Shown: piece after piece, positions 18,889 through 29,496 of the stretch | Position numbering within the stretch: the first letter of the stretch is position 1 | Layout of the letters: every line of letters starts with the position of its first letter | Translations under genes and position numbers: made by a program | The notes under the pieces: generated by a model | Told to the model about the DNA's origin: nothing | Databases searched by the model: none | Seen by the model: the letters and a program-made list of their open reading frames with translations, nothing else | Origin: Solirubrobacteraceae bacterium | GTDB taxonomy: Bacteria > Actinomycetota > Thermoleophilia > Solirubrobacterales > Solirubrobacteraceae | NCBI GenBank assembly: GCA_030690545.1 | Contig: JAUYGN010000148.1 | Span: forward strand, 1 to 64,000 | Length of the DNA stretch: 64,000 nucleotides | Reading direction: 5' to 3'

Positions 18889-20909
18889 GCCGCCGCCACG
18901 GCGGTCCTGCGAAGCGCAAGCCACCGTACGAGGACGCGCTCGGCCAGGGCAGGCCGAAGCCGAAGATCAAGCCGGCCGAGCGCGCGCCGGGCAAGGCTGG
19001 ACCGAAGGCCAAGCGCAACGCGGACAAGGCCGGCGACGCCAAGCGCAACGCGCGCACGGACGCAGGCGCCACGCCGAACAGGAAGGCCCGCCGGCACGCC
19101 GACGGGGTCGGCAAGGCTCGGCCGCCCGGCAAGCCCAAGCCGCCGACGGCGCGACCGCCCGCCCGTGAGCAGCCACGCAGCGAGGGCCTCGTCGCGACGG
19201 TCGACAAGCGCGGGCGCTTCCTCGTCGCCGAGCCGTTCTTCAGCCCGGGCCGCCGCATGGTCCTGGACCGCGACTCGCGCACGAAGGTCGGCGATCTCGT
19301 GCTCGTGCGGGCCGCGACGCGGGCCGGCGGCCACGCGAAGGTCGTGCGCGGCCTCGGCCGGCCGGACGTCGCCTCCGACGTGCTCGAGGCGCTGATGCTC
19401 GACCGCGGGCTGCGCCGCCGCTTCGATCCCGCCGTCGAGCGCGCGGCCAAGCAGGCGCGCGACCACGGCGTCGACCCCGAGGTCGCGCGCCGCGACCTGA
19501 CCGACCTTCCGACGTTCACGATCGACCCCGCGACGGCACGCGACTTCGACGACGCGATCTCCGCGCAGCGGATCGACGAGGCCGACGGCGGCGGCACGCG
19601 GATCTGGGTCCACATCGCCGACGTCAGCGCCTACGTGCGGCCGGGCTCGCTGATCGATCGCGAGGCGGCGCGGCGCGCGACGAGCGTCTACGTTCCCGGT
19701 CGCGTCGAGCCGATGCTGCCCGAGCCGCTGTCCAACGACGCCTGCTCGCTCGTTCCGCGGCAACGGCGCGCGGCGGTGACCGTGCAACTGGACTACGACG
19801 GGACCGAGGTCGTGCGGGCGCAGTTCTACCGCTCGACGATCCGCTCGGACGCGCGCCTGGACTACGAGCAGGTCGACCGCGTCTTCGCCGGCGACGAGGA
19901 GGCCGCCGAGCCCTGGGCGACGCCGCTGGGCGCCGCGCGCGCGGTCGCGGCGGGCCTGCACGAGCGCCGCCTGCGCCAGGATGCGCTCGAGCTCGAGACG
20001 AGCGAGCCGGAGTTTGCCTTCGACCGCGGCGGCCATGTCGCCGAGTCGCGCCCGAGCGAGCAGACCGAGTCGCACCGGCTGGTCGAGCACCTGATGATCG
20101 CCGCCAACGAGCAGGTCGCCAAGCTGCTCTCCGAGCGCGGCGTGCCGTCGCTGTACCGCGTCCACGAGCAGCCCGACGGCGACAGCGCGCTGCGGCTCGT
20201 CGAGCAGCTCGCGTCACTCGGCGTCGCGACGCCGCCGGTGCGCGAGCAGATGGCGCCGTCCGAGGCGGCGGAGGCGATCGCCGCCTGCTCGCGCGCGGTC
20301 GCACAGCACGCGACGCGCACCGGCCACGGCCGCGACGCGCTGACGTTCCTCGTCCTGCGCTCGCTCAAGCAGGCCTACTACAGCCCCAAGCCACTCGGTC
20401 ACGCCGGCCTCGGGCTGACGCACTACGCGCACTTCACGTCGCCGATCCGGCGCTATCCGGACCTCGTCGCGCACCGCGCGCTGCTGTCGGCGGTCAACGC
20501 CGGGGAGCAGGCGCCGCGCTCGTCCGAGCTCGAGGAGACCGGCGTCTGGTCGTCGGCGCGCGAGCGCGACGCGATGCAGCTCGAGCGGATGGCCGACCGC
20601 GTCGCGCGCGCGTTCCTGCTCGAGCGCACGCTGTTTCAGGGCGGCTGGGACCAGCGGTTCGACGGCGAGGTGACGGGCCTGATCGGCGCCGGCGCGTTCG
20701 TGCGCTTCGGCGGCGGCCACGAGGGCCTGCTGCCCGTCCGCCGCCTGCGCGGCGACTGGTGGGAGCTCAACGAGCAGGGCACGATGCTGACCGGCGAGCG
20801 CACGGGCGAGACGATCCGCCTCGGCGACCCCGTCCGCGTGCAGGTCGAGCGCGTCGAGACGGCGCGCGGGCGCGTCGACCTCGTGCCCGCCGAGCTGCCA
20901 GAGGCCTGA
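18885..20909 (+). CDS. rnr: Ribonuclease R (RNB family, S1 domain) with basic N-terminal extension
   Basis: FTIDPATARDFDDAISA, VHIADVSAYVRPGSLIDREAARRATSVYVP, HFTSPIRRYPDLVAHR; C-terminal S1-like region; GTG start overlaps ctp stop. Confidence 0.92.
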   Translation: MSRRHGGPAKRKPPYEDALGQGRPKPKIKPAERAPGKAGPKAKRNADKAGDAKRNARTDAGATPNRKARRHADGVGKARPPGKPKPPTARPPAREQPRSEGLVATVDKRGRFLVAEPFFSPGRRMVLDRDSRTKVGDLVLVRAATRAGGHAKVVRGLGRPDVASDVLEALMLDRGLRRRFDPAVERAAKQARDHGVDPEVARRDLTDLPTFTIDPATARDFDDAISAQRIDEADGGGTRIWVHIADVSAYVRPGSLIDREAARRATSVYVPGRVEPMLPEPLSNDACSLVPRQRRAAVTVQLDYDGTEVVRAQFYRSTIRSDARLDYEQVDRVFAGDEEAAEPWATPLGAARAVAAGLHERRLRQDALELETSEPEFAFDRGGHVAESRPSEQTESHRLVEHLMIAANEQVAKLLSERGVPSLYRVHEQPDGDSALRLVEQLASLGVATPPVREQMAPSEAAEAIAACSRAVAQHATRTGHGRDALTFLVLRSLKQAYYSPKPLGHAGLGLTHYAHFTSPIRRYPDLVAHRALLSAVNAGEQAPRSSELEETGVWSSARERDAMQLERMADRVARAFLLERTLFQGGWDQRFDGEVTGLIGAGAFVRFGGGHEGLLPVRRLRGDWWELNEQGTMLTGERTGETIRLGDPVRVQVERVETARGRVDLVPAELPEA

Positions 20910-20943
20910 TCCACGGCTGGATCCGCCGCGAGGCTGGTTCGAT

Positions 20944-21110
20944 TCAGGCTTGGACCTGGAGCAGCTGCTCGTTCTCGCGGGTCAGGGGGAGTCGCTCGAT
21001 GAGCTCGAAGCGCGTCGTGATGGTGAGCGTGTCGTTGACCTGCGGTGGCCCGTCGACCTGCGGGGTGATCCTGGTCTGTGCGGTGAGCGGCGCGAAGCAG
21101 GATCGGCGTA
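20944..21110 (-). pseudogene. C-terminal remnant of a truncated gene (about 55 codons, no plausible start)
   Basis: Minus-strand frame ...FAPLTAQTRITPQVDGPPQVNDTLTITTRFELIERLPLTRENEQLLQVQA*; protein-like composition; 5' end lost at the vapBC locus. Confidence 0.35.
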
Positions 21111-21159
21111 TGCATCGATTGCGTCATCATACGATGCCGTACGCCATGCATAAGGAACG

Positions 21160-21366
21160 GTGCCGAAGATGAGGACCACGCTCGTGCTCGATGATGATCT
21201 GCTCGCCGAGGCGCAGCGGCTGACGGGGATGAAGGAGAAGACGCTGCTGGTGCGCGAAGGGCTCACCGCGCTGATCGAGCGCGAGAGCGCGCGGCGCCTG
21301 GCCCGCCTCGGTGGGACCGAGCCGGAGCTGACCTCGATCCCGCGGCGACGCTCCGCGGACCGGTGA
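21160..21366 (+). CDS. Type II toxin-antitoxin antitoxin, VapB-like
   Basis: MRTTLVLDDDLLAEAQRLTGMKEKTLLVREGLTALIERESARRLARLGGTEPEL. Confidence 0.85.
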   Translation: MPKMRTTLVLDDDLLAEAQRLTGMKEKTLLVREGLTALIERESARRLARLGGTEPELTSIPRRRSADR

Positions 21367-21740
21367 TCCTGGTCGACACCGCGGTATGGATCGATCATCT
21401 CCGCGACGACGATTCGCAGCTGGCCGGGCTGCTCGACCGCGGCGTCGTCCTCGCGCATCCATGGGTGACCGGGGAGCTCGCGCTCGGCAGCCTGCGAGCC
21501 CGCGCCGAGATCCTCCGGTTGCTCGACGATCTCCCGCAGGCAGCGGTCGCGACCGCAGCCGAGGTACGGGGACTCGTCGAGCAGCACGAGCTGTTCGGAC
21601 TCGGCATCGGCTACGTCGACGCGCAGCTGCTCGCCGCGACGATGCTGACCGGCGACGCGGCGTTGTGGACGCGCGACCGACGCCTGCGAGCGGCAGCCCG
21701 GAGCCTCGGCTTGGAGTACCTGCCTCAGACGTCATCCTGA
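21363..21740 (+). CDS. VapC-like PIN-domain toxin
   Basis: MILVDTAVWIDHLRDDD...GIGYVDAQLLAATMLTGDAALWTRDRRL; 4-bp overlap with antitoxin. Confidence 0.9.
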   Translation: MILVDTAVWIDHLRDDDSQLAGLLDRGVVLAHPWVTGELALGSLRARAEILRLLDDLPQAAVATAAEVRGLVEQHELFGLGIGYVDAQLLAATMLTGDAALWTRDRRLRAAARSLGLEYLPQTSS

Positions 21741-21826
21741 TCAACCGTCATGCGTTGCGCTGACCGGCGTTCAGTCAGTCCGTGCTGTGTGAGAACCGCG
21801 CGGCGAGCGGGGTAGGATCAGCCTCG

Positions 21827-22147
21827 ATGCCCGACAACCAGAACCCAGCGGCGATCTTCCGATCGCTCACGAGCCGCTTCGGCGGACGCCTCGACGTCAA
21901 GCTGACGACCGGCCCCAACGACTCGCCGCTGCTGAAGGGCGCCGGCCAGAGCTTCGCGATGCTCTACGACGGCGAGCTCGTCGTGCGGCTGCATCCCGGG
22001 CGCTGCGCCGAGCTGATCGAGGCCGACAAGGGACGGCTCCTCGTCCACGACGGCCGGACGCACGAGGAGTGGCTCGTCGTCGATGGGCTCGACGCCGCCG
22101 AGTGGACCGCCCACGCGACGGAGGCGCTCGGCTTCACGCAGGGCTGA
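21827..22147 (+). CDS. TfoX/MmcQ-YjbR-like small hypothetical protein
   Basis: MPDNQNPAAIFRSLTSRFGGRLDVKL...KGRLLVHDGRTHEEWLVVDG. Confidence 0.5.
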   Translation: MPDNQNPAAIFRSLTSRFGGRLDVKLTTGPNDSPLLKGAGQSFAMLYDGELVVRLHPGRCAELIEADKGRLLVHDGRTHEEWLVVDGLDAAEWTAHATEALGFTQG

Positions 22148-22219
22148 CGCCGCCGCGATGAACGCTCGGGCGTGACCCTGGTGCCGGCGAGCCTCACGCC
22201 GGCTGCCCCCGGCGGATCG

Positions 22220-23710
<1,491 letters not shown>

Positions 23711-23727
23711 CTACTACTCTCAGCGCC

Positions 23728-24210
23728 ATGGCCAAGGCCAAGAAGCGCAAGGTGGCGCCCGGCGACGTGGCCTCCAATCGCTATGCCTCCTACCGCTTCG
23801 AGCTGCTCGAGCGGCTGGAATGCGGGATCGCGCTGCAGGGCACCGAGGTCAAGGCGCTGCGCGCCGGCGGCGCGCAGCTGAAGGACGGCTACGCGCTCGT
23901 GCGCGACGGCGACCTGTACCTGCACAACGTCCACATCCCGCCCTATCCGCCGGCCGCGCACGCCAACCACGAGCCCGAGCGCGACCGCCGCCTGCTCGCC
24001 CGTCGCAGCCAGATCGACAAGCTCTCCGCGCAGATCAAGGAGAAGGGCCTGACGCTCGTGCCGACGCGGATCTACTTCTCCGCGGACGGGCGCGCGAAGG
24101 TCGAGATCGCGCTCGCCAAGGGCAAGGACCGCTTCGACAAGCGCGAGACGATCAAGGCGCGCGAGAGCAAGCGCGACATGGACCGCGCGCTGCGCGAGGC
24201 CAACCGCTGA
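23728..24210 (+). CDS. smpB: SsrA-binding protein SmpB
   Basis: ASNRYASYRFELLERLECGIALQGTEVKALRAGGAQLKDGYA...KGKDRFDKRETIKARESKRDMDRALRE. Confidence 0.97.
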   Translation: MAKAKKRKVAPGDVASNRYASYRFELLERLECGIALQGTEVKALRAGGAQLKDGYALVRDGDLYLHNVHIPPYPPAAHANHEPERDRRLLARRSQIDKLSAQIKEKGLTLVPTRIYFSADGRAKVEIALAKGKDRFDKRETIKARESKRDMDRALREANR

Positions 24211-24229
24211 GCGAGGCGACCGGCGGCCG

Positions 24230-26530
24230 TTACCGGGTCACGTCGTAGACGCGCGTGATCCGCGTCGCCGAGGCCGGGGCGCTCGCGCCCCGCGTCGTCG
24301 CCGTGGCCCTCACACGCAGCCGCAGCCCGCGCGCGCTGCGCTCGCCGGGCCGTCGCAGCGCGCGCTGCAGCGTCCGCAGCTGGGCGGCGGTCAGCGCGAG
24401 CGGGACGCGCTGCGGGCGGGCGGTGAACAGCTCGCGGCGCCGGACGGTCAGCGATACCGCGCGGCCGCCCGAACGCGGTCCCAGCGTGGCCGTGACCGTG
24501 AGCGTGCAGGTCCGGTCGCAGCCGGCCAGCAGGGCGCTGCCGCGTTGCGCCAGCAGCCCGCTCGAGCGCTGCAGGCTGAGCGACAGTCGCGGCGCGAGCG
24601 GCGGTGGCGGCCGCAGCGGCGCCTGCGCCGGGCGCGGCGGCGGCGGCGGGCTGGGCTGGCAGGCCCCGACGACCGGGTCGCGCGGTAGGAAGCGCTGGAT
24701 GCGGTGGTTCTCGCGGTCGGCCACCGCGACGAGACCGTTGCAGGCGATGCTGATCCCGACCGGCCGGTAGAACTGGCCCGGAGCGGTGCCCGCCTCGCCC
24801 CAGCCCGGCAGCGCCTCGCCGCTGGAGCTGAAGACCTGCACGCGGTTGTTGCCGGTGTCGGCGACGTAGACGCGACCGCTGCCGTCGACGGCTACCCCGG
24901 CCGGGCTGCGGAACTGCCCGTCCCCGGTGCCCTGCGACCCCCAAGCGCGCACGAACGCGCCGGCGGGATCGAACTGGATGACGCGGTGGTTGCGGGTGTC
25001 GGCGACGTACAGGTCGCCGGCCCCCGTGACGGCCAGGCCCGCGGGTTGGTTGAGATCGACGCCGGTCGGCGTCGCCGGTCCGTACGTCGTCAGCACCGCA
25101 CCCCTCGGGGTCAGCTTCTGGACGCGGTGGTTGCCGGTGTCGGCGACGTACAGCGAGCCCGCGTCGTCGAGCGCGATCGCCTCCGGTCCGGCGAAGCTGC
25201 CGACTGCCGTGCCGAACCCGCCGACCGTGCCCAGCACGCGGCCGTTGTAGGAGCGCCGCACGAGCCGGCCGTTGCCGGTGTCGGCGACCCAGACGTTGAA
25301 CAGCGGGGTCGCCGCGACGCCCGCGGCGAGGTCGAGCTGGCCGCGGCCGCGCCCGACCGAGCCGAACGCCGTCAGCACGGCGCCGGCCGGCGAGAACTCC
25401 TGGATCCGGCTGTTGAACGAGTCGGCGACGGCGAAGCCGCCGTCGGGCAGCGCGGCGACCGTCGTCGGCCTGATGAACTGGCCCGCAGCACGACCGTCGC
25501 GGCCGATCGTGCGCGCGAACGCGCCCGTCGGCGTGAACACCGAGACGCGCCCGTTGGCGGTGTCCGCGACGTAGACGTTGCCCGCTTGATCTGACGCGAT
25601 CCCGCGCACGAAGGCCAGCTGGGTGGGCGCTCGCCCGAAGCCGCGGCCGAACCACCGCACGAACCGCCCGCCGGCGCTGAACTTGCTGATCCGATGGTTG
25701 AGGTTGTCGGCCACGTACAGGCTGCCGGCAGGATCCGTCGTCACGTCGTAGGGATTGGTCAGCTCGCCCGGCCCGGTGCCGACTCGGCCGCCGATCTGGC
25801 GGCGGAAGGTCCCGTCGGGGTTGAGCGCGACGATCCGGTGGTTGCGGTTGTCGGCGACGTAGATCAGGCCGTTGCGACCGACGTTGATTCCCTGCGGCGT
25901 GTCGAACTGCCCGCGCCCCGATCCACGGCTGCCGATCACCTGGGGGTTGCCGCCGTCGAGCGTGAAGCGCTGCACGCGGTGGTTGTTCGTGTCGACGACC
26001 CATACCGCGCCGCCGCCGACGGCGATGCCACCGCCGGCGCCCTGATCGACCGTTCGCCCGGCGCCGAAGCGAAACTGGCCGGGACCCGTGCCGCGCGACC
26101 CGAACATCCCGAGGAACGCTCCGTCGCTCGTGTAGCGCTTGATGCGGTCGACCGCGGCGTCGACGACGTAGACGGTCCCGTCGGGGCCGACGGCGACCCC
26201 GCCGACCGCGCCGAGCTGGTCGTTGGCCCCCTCGAAGGCGCCGAACGTGCCGAAGGCGCCCTGGAAGCTGCCGTCCGGTCCGAAGCGCTGCACCGCTCGC
26301 GTGTACTGGTCGGCGACGAAGACCGTTCCGTCCGGCGCGACGTTCAGCGCCTGGGGGAGGCGCAGCACGCCGTCGTCGCGGTCGCCGTGGACGGTGATCG
26401 AGCCGTAGGGGCACACCGGCGCGCCCGGACAGGAGGCGACCTGCGCGTGTGCCTGTGCCGGTGCTGCGATCACGAACGCGGCGGCGATCACGGCGACCAG
26501 TATCAGCCGATGCGGCTGCCAACGGGACAT
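24230..26530 (-). CDS. Secreted NHL-repeat (beta-propeller) protein
   Basis: Signal peptide-like N-terminus; repeated VYVADTGNNRVQVFSSSG-type units (GDLYVADTRNHRVIQF, LYVADTGNHRVQKL, etc.). Confidence 0.9.
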   Translation of the reverse strand: MSRWQPHRLILVAVIAAAFVIAAPAQAHAQVASCPGAPVCPYGSITVHGDRDDGVLRLPQALNVAPDGTVFVADQYTRAVQRFGPDGSFQGAFGTFGAFEGANDQLGAVGGVAVGPDGTVYVVDAAVDRIKRYTSDGAFLGMFGSRGTGPGQFRFGAGRTVDQGAGGGIAVGGGAVWVVDTNNHRVQRFTLDGGNPQVIGSRGSGRGQFDTPQGINVGRNGLIYVADNRNHRIVALNPDGTFRRQIGGRVGTGPGELTNPYDVTTDPAGSLYVADNLNHRISKFSAGGRFVRWFGRGFGRAPTQLAFVRGIASDQAGNVYVADTANGRVSVFTPTGAFARTIGRDGRAAGQFIRPTTVAALPDGGFAVADSFNSRIQEFSPAGAVLTAFGSVGRGRGQLDLAAGVAATPLFNVWVADTGNGRLVRRSYNGRVLGTVGGFGTAVGSFAGPEAIALDDAGSLYVADTGNHRVQKLTPRGAVLTTYGPATPTGVDLNQPAGLAVTGAGDLYVADTRNHRVIQFDPAGAFVRAWGSQGTGDGQFRSPAGVAVDGSGRVYVADTGNNRVQVFSSSGEALPGWGEAGTAPGQFYRPVGISIACNGLVAVADRENHRIQRFLPRDPVVGACQPSPPPPPRPAQAPLRPPPPLAPRLSLSLQRSSGLLAQRGSALLAGCDRTCTLTVTATLGPRSGGRAVSLTVRRRELFTARPQRVPLALTAAQLRTLQRALRRPGERSARGLRLRVRATATTRGASAPASATRITRVYDVTR

Positions 26531-26713
26531 CGCGGTCGAAACCCGCGCCGGCCGGTCAAGTCGCTGTGCCGGAGCGATATTTTCGGCGCACCTCGTCCGG
26601 TCGCTGCCGCAAACGCGCTACTGTCCGTCAGGTCAGACAGCGATGGCGACCGGAGGGCTGAGACCTTCAGTACGAACGTCCCCCTGCCACACCAGCCTGA
26701 TCTTCTGATGGCC

Positions 26714-26736
26714 GAGGCCCGCCCCATGCGGGCCTC
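26714..26736. terminator. Terminator-like hairpin GAGGCCCGC-N5-GCGGGCCTC in a divergent intergenic region
   Basis: 9-bp perfect arms read from sequence; weak U tract. Confidence 0.5.
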
Positions 26737-26829
26737 CGCCTATTAACGGGTGCTCCGGGCGAGTTGGGGGGAGGGCCATCGGTCCGGGCCCTTGACTTCA
26801 ATCACGCTTGAAGGTGTGGACTGGCAGGC

Positions 26830-27808
26830 ATGCGCGCCATCCGCCAGCACGAGTTCGGTCCTCCCGACACGCTCGTCCTCGACGAGCTGGCCGACCTGGC
26901 CCCGGCCGAGGGCCAGGTTCGCATCCGCGTCGTCGCCGCCGGCGTCCATCTGCTCGACACCGCGCTGCGCCGTGGCGAGCGGGGCGGTCCGATGGCGCTG
27001 CCCGCGCTGCCGACGATCCCCGGTCGGGAGGTGGCGGGCGTCGTCGACGCGCTCGGCGCCGGGGTCGCGGACGAGAGCTGGCTGGGCAGTCGCGCCGTCG
27101 CCCACCTCGGCATGGTCCCCGGCGGCTACGCCGAGCAGGCCGTCACCGCCGAGGAGAACCTCTTTCGCGGTGCCCGAGCACGTCACCCTCCCCGAGGCGG
27201 TCGCCGCCGTCGGCACCGGTCGCACCGCGCTGGGCATCCTCGAGCTCGAGCCGCCCGCAGCCGATGACGTCGTGCTCGTCCCCTCGGCTGCGGGCGGCCT
27301 GGGCTGGCTGCTCGTGCAGGCAGCCCGAGCCGCGGGCGCGACCGTGATCGCCGCCGCTCACGGCGCCGACCGGATGGCCTGGCTCGCCGAGCTCGAGCCC
27401 GACGCGATCGCCGACTACGGCGAGCCCGGCTGGGCCGGCGCCCACGCCGGCGCCGGCGTGACGCTCGTCTACGACGGCGTGGGCGGCGCGGTCGGCCGCC
27501 AAGCGCTGGAGCTGCTGCGGCCCGGCGGGCGCCTGGTGATGTTCGGGCACTCCTCCGGGGAGCCCACGCCGTTTGACAGCGGCGACGTCGTCGCCCGGGG
27601 CATCACGGCCGGCTGGAGCCTCGGTCCGCGGATGGCCCAGCTGCCCGGCGGCATCCCCGGCCTGGCCGCGCGCAGCCTGACGAAGGTCGCCGCGCGGGAG
27701 TGGCGACCGCTCGTCACGACGTACCCGCTCGCTGAGGCGGCGCGCGCGCACGCCGACCTCGAAGGACGACGGGCGGCGGGCAAGGTCGTGCTCGTCACCG
27801 ACGGGTGA
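26830..27808 (+). pseudogene. Quinone oxidoreductase-like (MDR, zinc-independent) gene split by a +1 shift at about 27166
   Basis: Frame 1: MRAIRQHEFGPPDTLVLDELADLAPAEGQVRIRV...GGYAEQAVTAEENLF; frame 2: AVPEHVTLPEAVAAVGTGRTALGIL...GGLGWLLVQAARAAGATVIA...KVVLVTDG; one extra C at 27166. Confidence 0.8.
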
Positions 27809-27868
27809 GGTCGCGGGCGGTTCCCGCCCGCATCGCGCGGATGCGCTCGGGCGCGCTTGCGCACCGGC

Positions 27869-28597
27869 CTACGAGATCTCGCGCTGGCGCGTGAGCACCA
27901 TTCCGAGCGCCCCGAGCACGACGCAGTAGGCGCCGAGCACGAGCCCGCCCTCGGTCTGCGACAGCAGGACGTCGTCGGCTCCCGGCGTGCCGTTGAGCGC
28001 GAGCAGCGACTCGCCGGGAAAGTACTGGCCGACGTCGTTGCCGATGAACAGCGCCGCCGTCCCGGCCAGCAGGAACAGCACCATCCCGGTGACGACGGTG
28101 AGGATCTGGTTGCGCAGCAGCGCGCCGAGCGCGACGCCGAACAGGCAGCCGAGCACGAGCCCGATGCCGACGCCGAGGTACGTGTCGACAGCCGTGTCGG
28201 CGTCGACGTCGACGCCGCGCGAGGAGAGGATCGACAGTCCGAGCCCCGCGTTGACGGCGATGTACAGCAGCGCGCCGGCAATCCCGACGACGAGCCCGAC
28301 GACGAGCTTCGCCGCGATCACGCGCTCGCGCTTGGGCGTCACGACGAACGTCGAGTTCGCCGTGCCGTGGCGAAACTCGTTCGTCGACAGCAGCGCCCCC
28401 AGCGTGAACATGAAGACGATCGCCAGCTTCGTGCCGTTCGCCAGCGTCGCGACGTCGCGCGTGCGCAGGTCGTCGACGTCGCTCAACCCGGTCACGAGCC
28501 CCGCCGTCAGCCCCTCGATCAGGATCATCGCGACCAGCAGCGCCCACGTCGTGCGCACCGAGACGAGCTTCAGCCACTCCGACTTCAGCGCGTTCAT
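27869..28597 (-). CDS. ABC transporter permease (ABC-2 type)
   Basis: MNALKSEWLKLVSVRTTWALLVAMILIEGL...; paired with ATPase. Confidence 0.88.
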   Translation of the reverse strand: MNALKSEWLKLVSVRTTWALLVAMILIEGLTAGLVTGLSDVDDLRTRDVATLANGTKLAIVFMFTLGALLSTNEFRHGTANSTFVVTPKRERVIAAKLVVGLVVGIAGALLYIAVNAGLGLSILSSRGVDVDADTAVDTYLGVGIGLVLGCLFGVALGALLRNQILTVVTGMVLFLLAGTAALFIGNDVGQYFPGESLLALNGTPGADDVLLSQTEGGLVLGAYCVVLGALGMVLTRQREIS

Positions 28598-29496
28598 CGC
28601 ACGTTCCCGCTCTCGCCGGTGAGCTCGAGGAAACGGTCCTCGAGCGTCGCGCGCTCGTGCGTCAGCTCGAAGATCGCGATCCCGTGCTCGGCGGCCAGCG
28701 TGCCGACCGTCTCCAGCGACGAGCGGTGGACGATCATCGCGTCGGGACGGCCGTCGGGCCCGACGCTCGCGCCGGCCTGGACGAGCAGCGCACGCAGCTC
28801 GTCGGCCTGCGGCGAGCGCACGAGGATCGGCCGCCGGTCGCCCTTGACGAGGTCGGCCAGCGAGCCCTGCATCACCAAGCGCCCGGCGCCGATCACGACG
28901 ACGCTGTCGACGGTCTGCTCGACCTCCGACAGGACGTGGCTGGAGATCAGCACGGCGCGCCCCTCGGCGGCGAGCGCGACGAGGATGTCGCGCAGCCAGC
29001 GCATGCCCTGCGGGTCCAGGCCGTTGGCGGGCTCGTCGAGCATCAGGATCTTCGGGTCGCCGAGCAGCGCCGCGCCGAGCGCCAGGCGCTGGCGCATGCC
29101 CATCGAGTACCCCTTCACGCGGCGGTCGCGCGCAGGCGTCAGCTCGACCATGTCGAGCACCTCGTCGACGCGCGAGTTCGGGATCCCGGCCGCCGCCGCG
29201 ATCGTCCGCAGGTGCCCGCGGCCGGAGCGGCCGGGGTGCACGTCGTGCGCATCCAGCGCGGCGCCGACCGCCTCGACGGGCTTCTCCAGCTCGTGAAACG
29301 GCCGGCCCATCACGAGCGCGGTCCCGCTCGTCGGGCGGATCAACCCGAGCAGTGCGCGCAGCGTCGTCGACTTGCCCGAGCCGTTGGGCCCGAGGAAGCC
29401 GGTCACGCGGCCGGCGTCGACGGTGAACGAGAGATCGTCGACCGCGAGCGTCTCCCCGTAGCGCTTCGTCAGGCGCTGCACCGCGATCTCTGCCAT
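28594..29496 (-). CDS. ABC transporter ATP-binding protein
   Basis: GFLGPNGSGKSTTLRALLGLIRPTSG, YSMGMRQRLALGAALLGDPKILMLDEPANGLDPQGM. Confidence 0.95.
   Translation of the reverse strand: MAEIAVQRLTKRYGETLAVDDLSFTVDAGRVTGFLGPNGSGKSTTLRALLGLIRPTSGTALVMGRPFHELEKPVEAVGAALDAHDVHPGRSGRGHLRTIAAAAGIPNSRVDEVLDMVELTPARDRRVKGYSMGMRQRLALGAALLGDPKILMLDEPANGLDPQGMRWLRDILVALAAEGRAVLISSHVLSEVEQTVDSVVVIGAGRLVMQGSLADLVKGDRRPILVRSPQADELRALLVQAGASVGPDGRPDAMIVHRSSLETVGTLAAEHGIAIFELTHERATLEDRFLELTGESGNVR

Noticed and set aside
24704-25594. Repetitive plus-strand ORF opposite the NHL protein (GVGDVDATAAVDG-type repeats)
   Set aside because: The repeat periodicity is explained by the NHL repeats on the coding strand.
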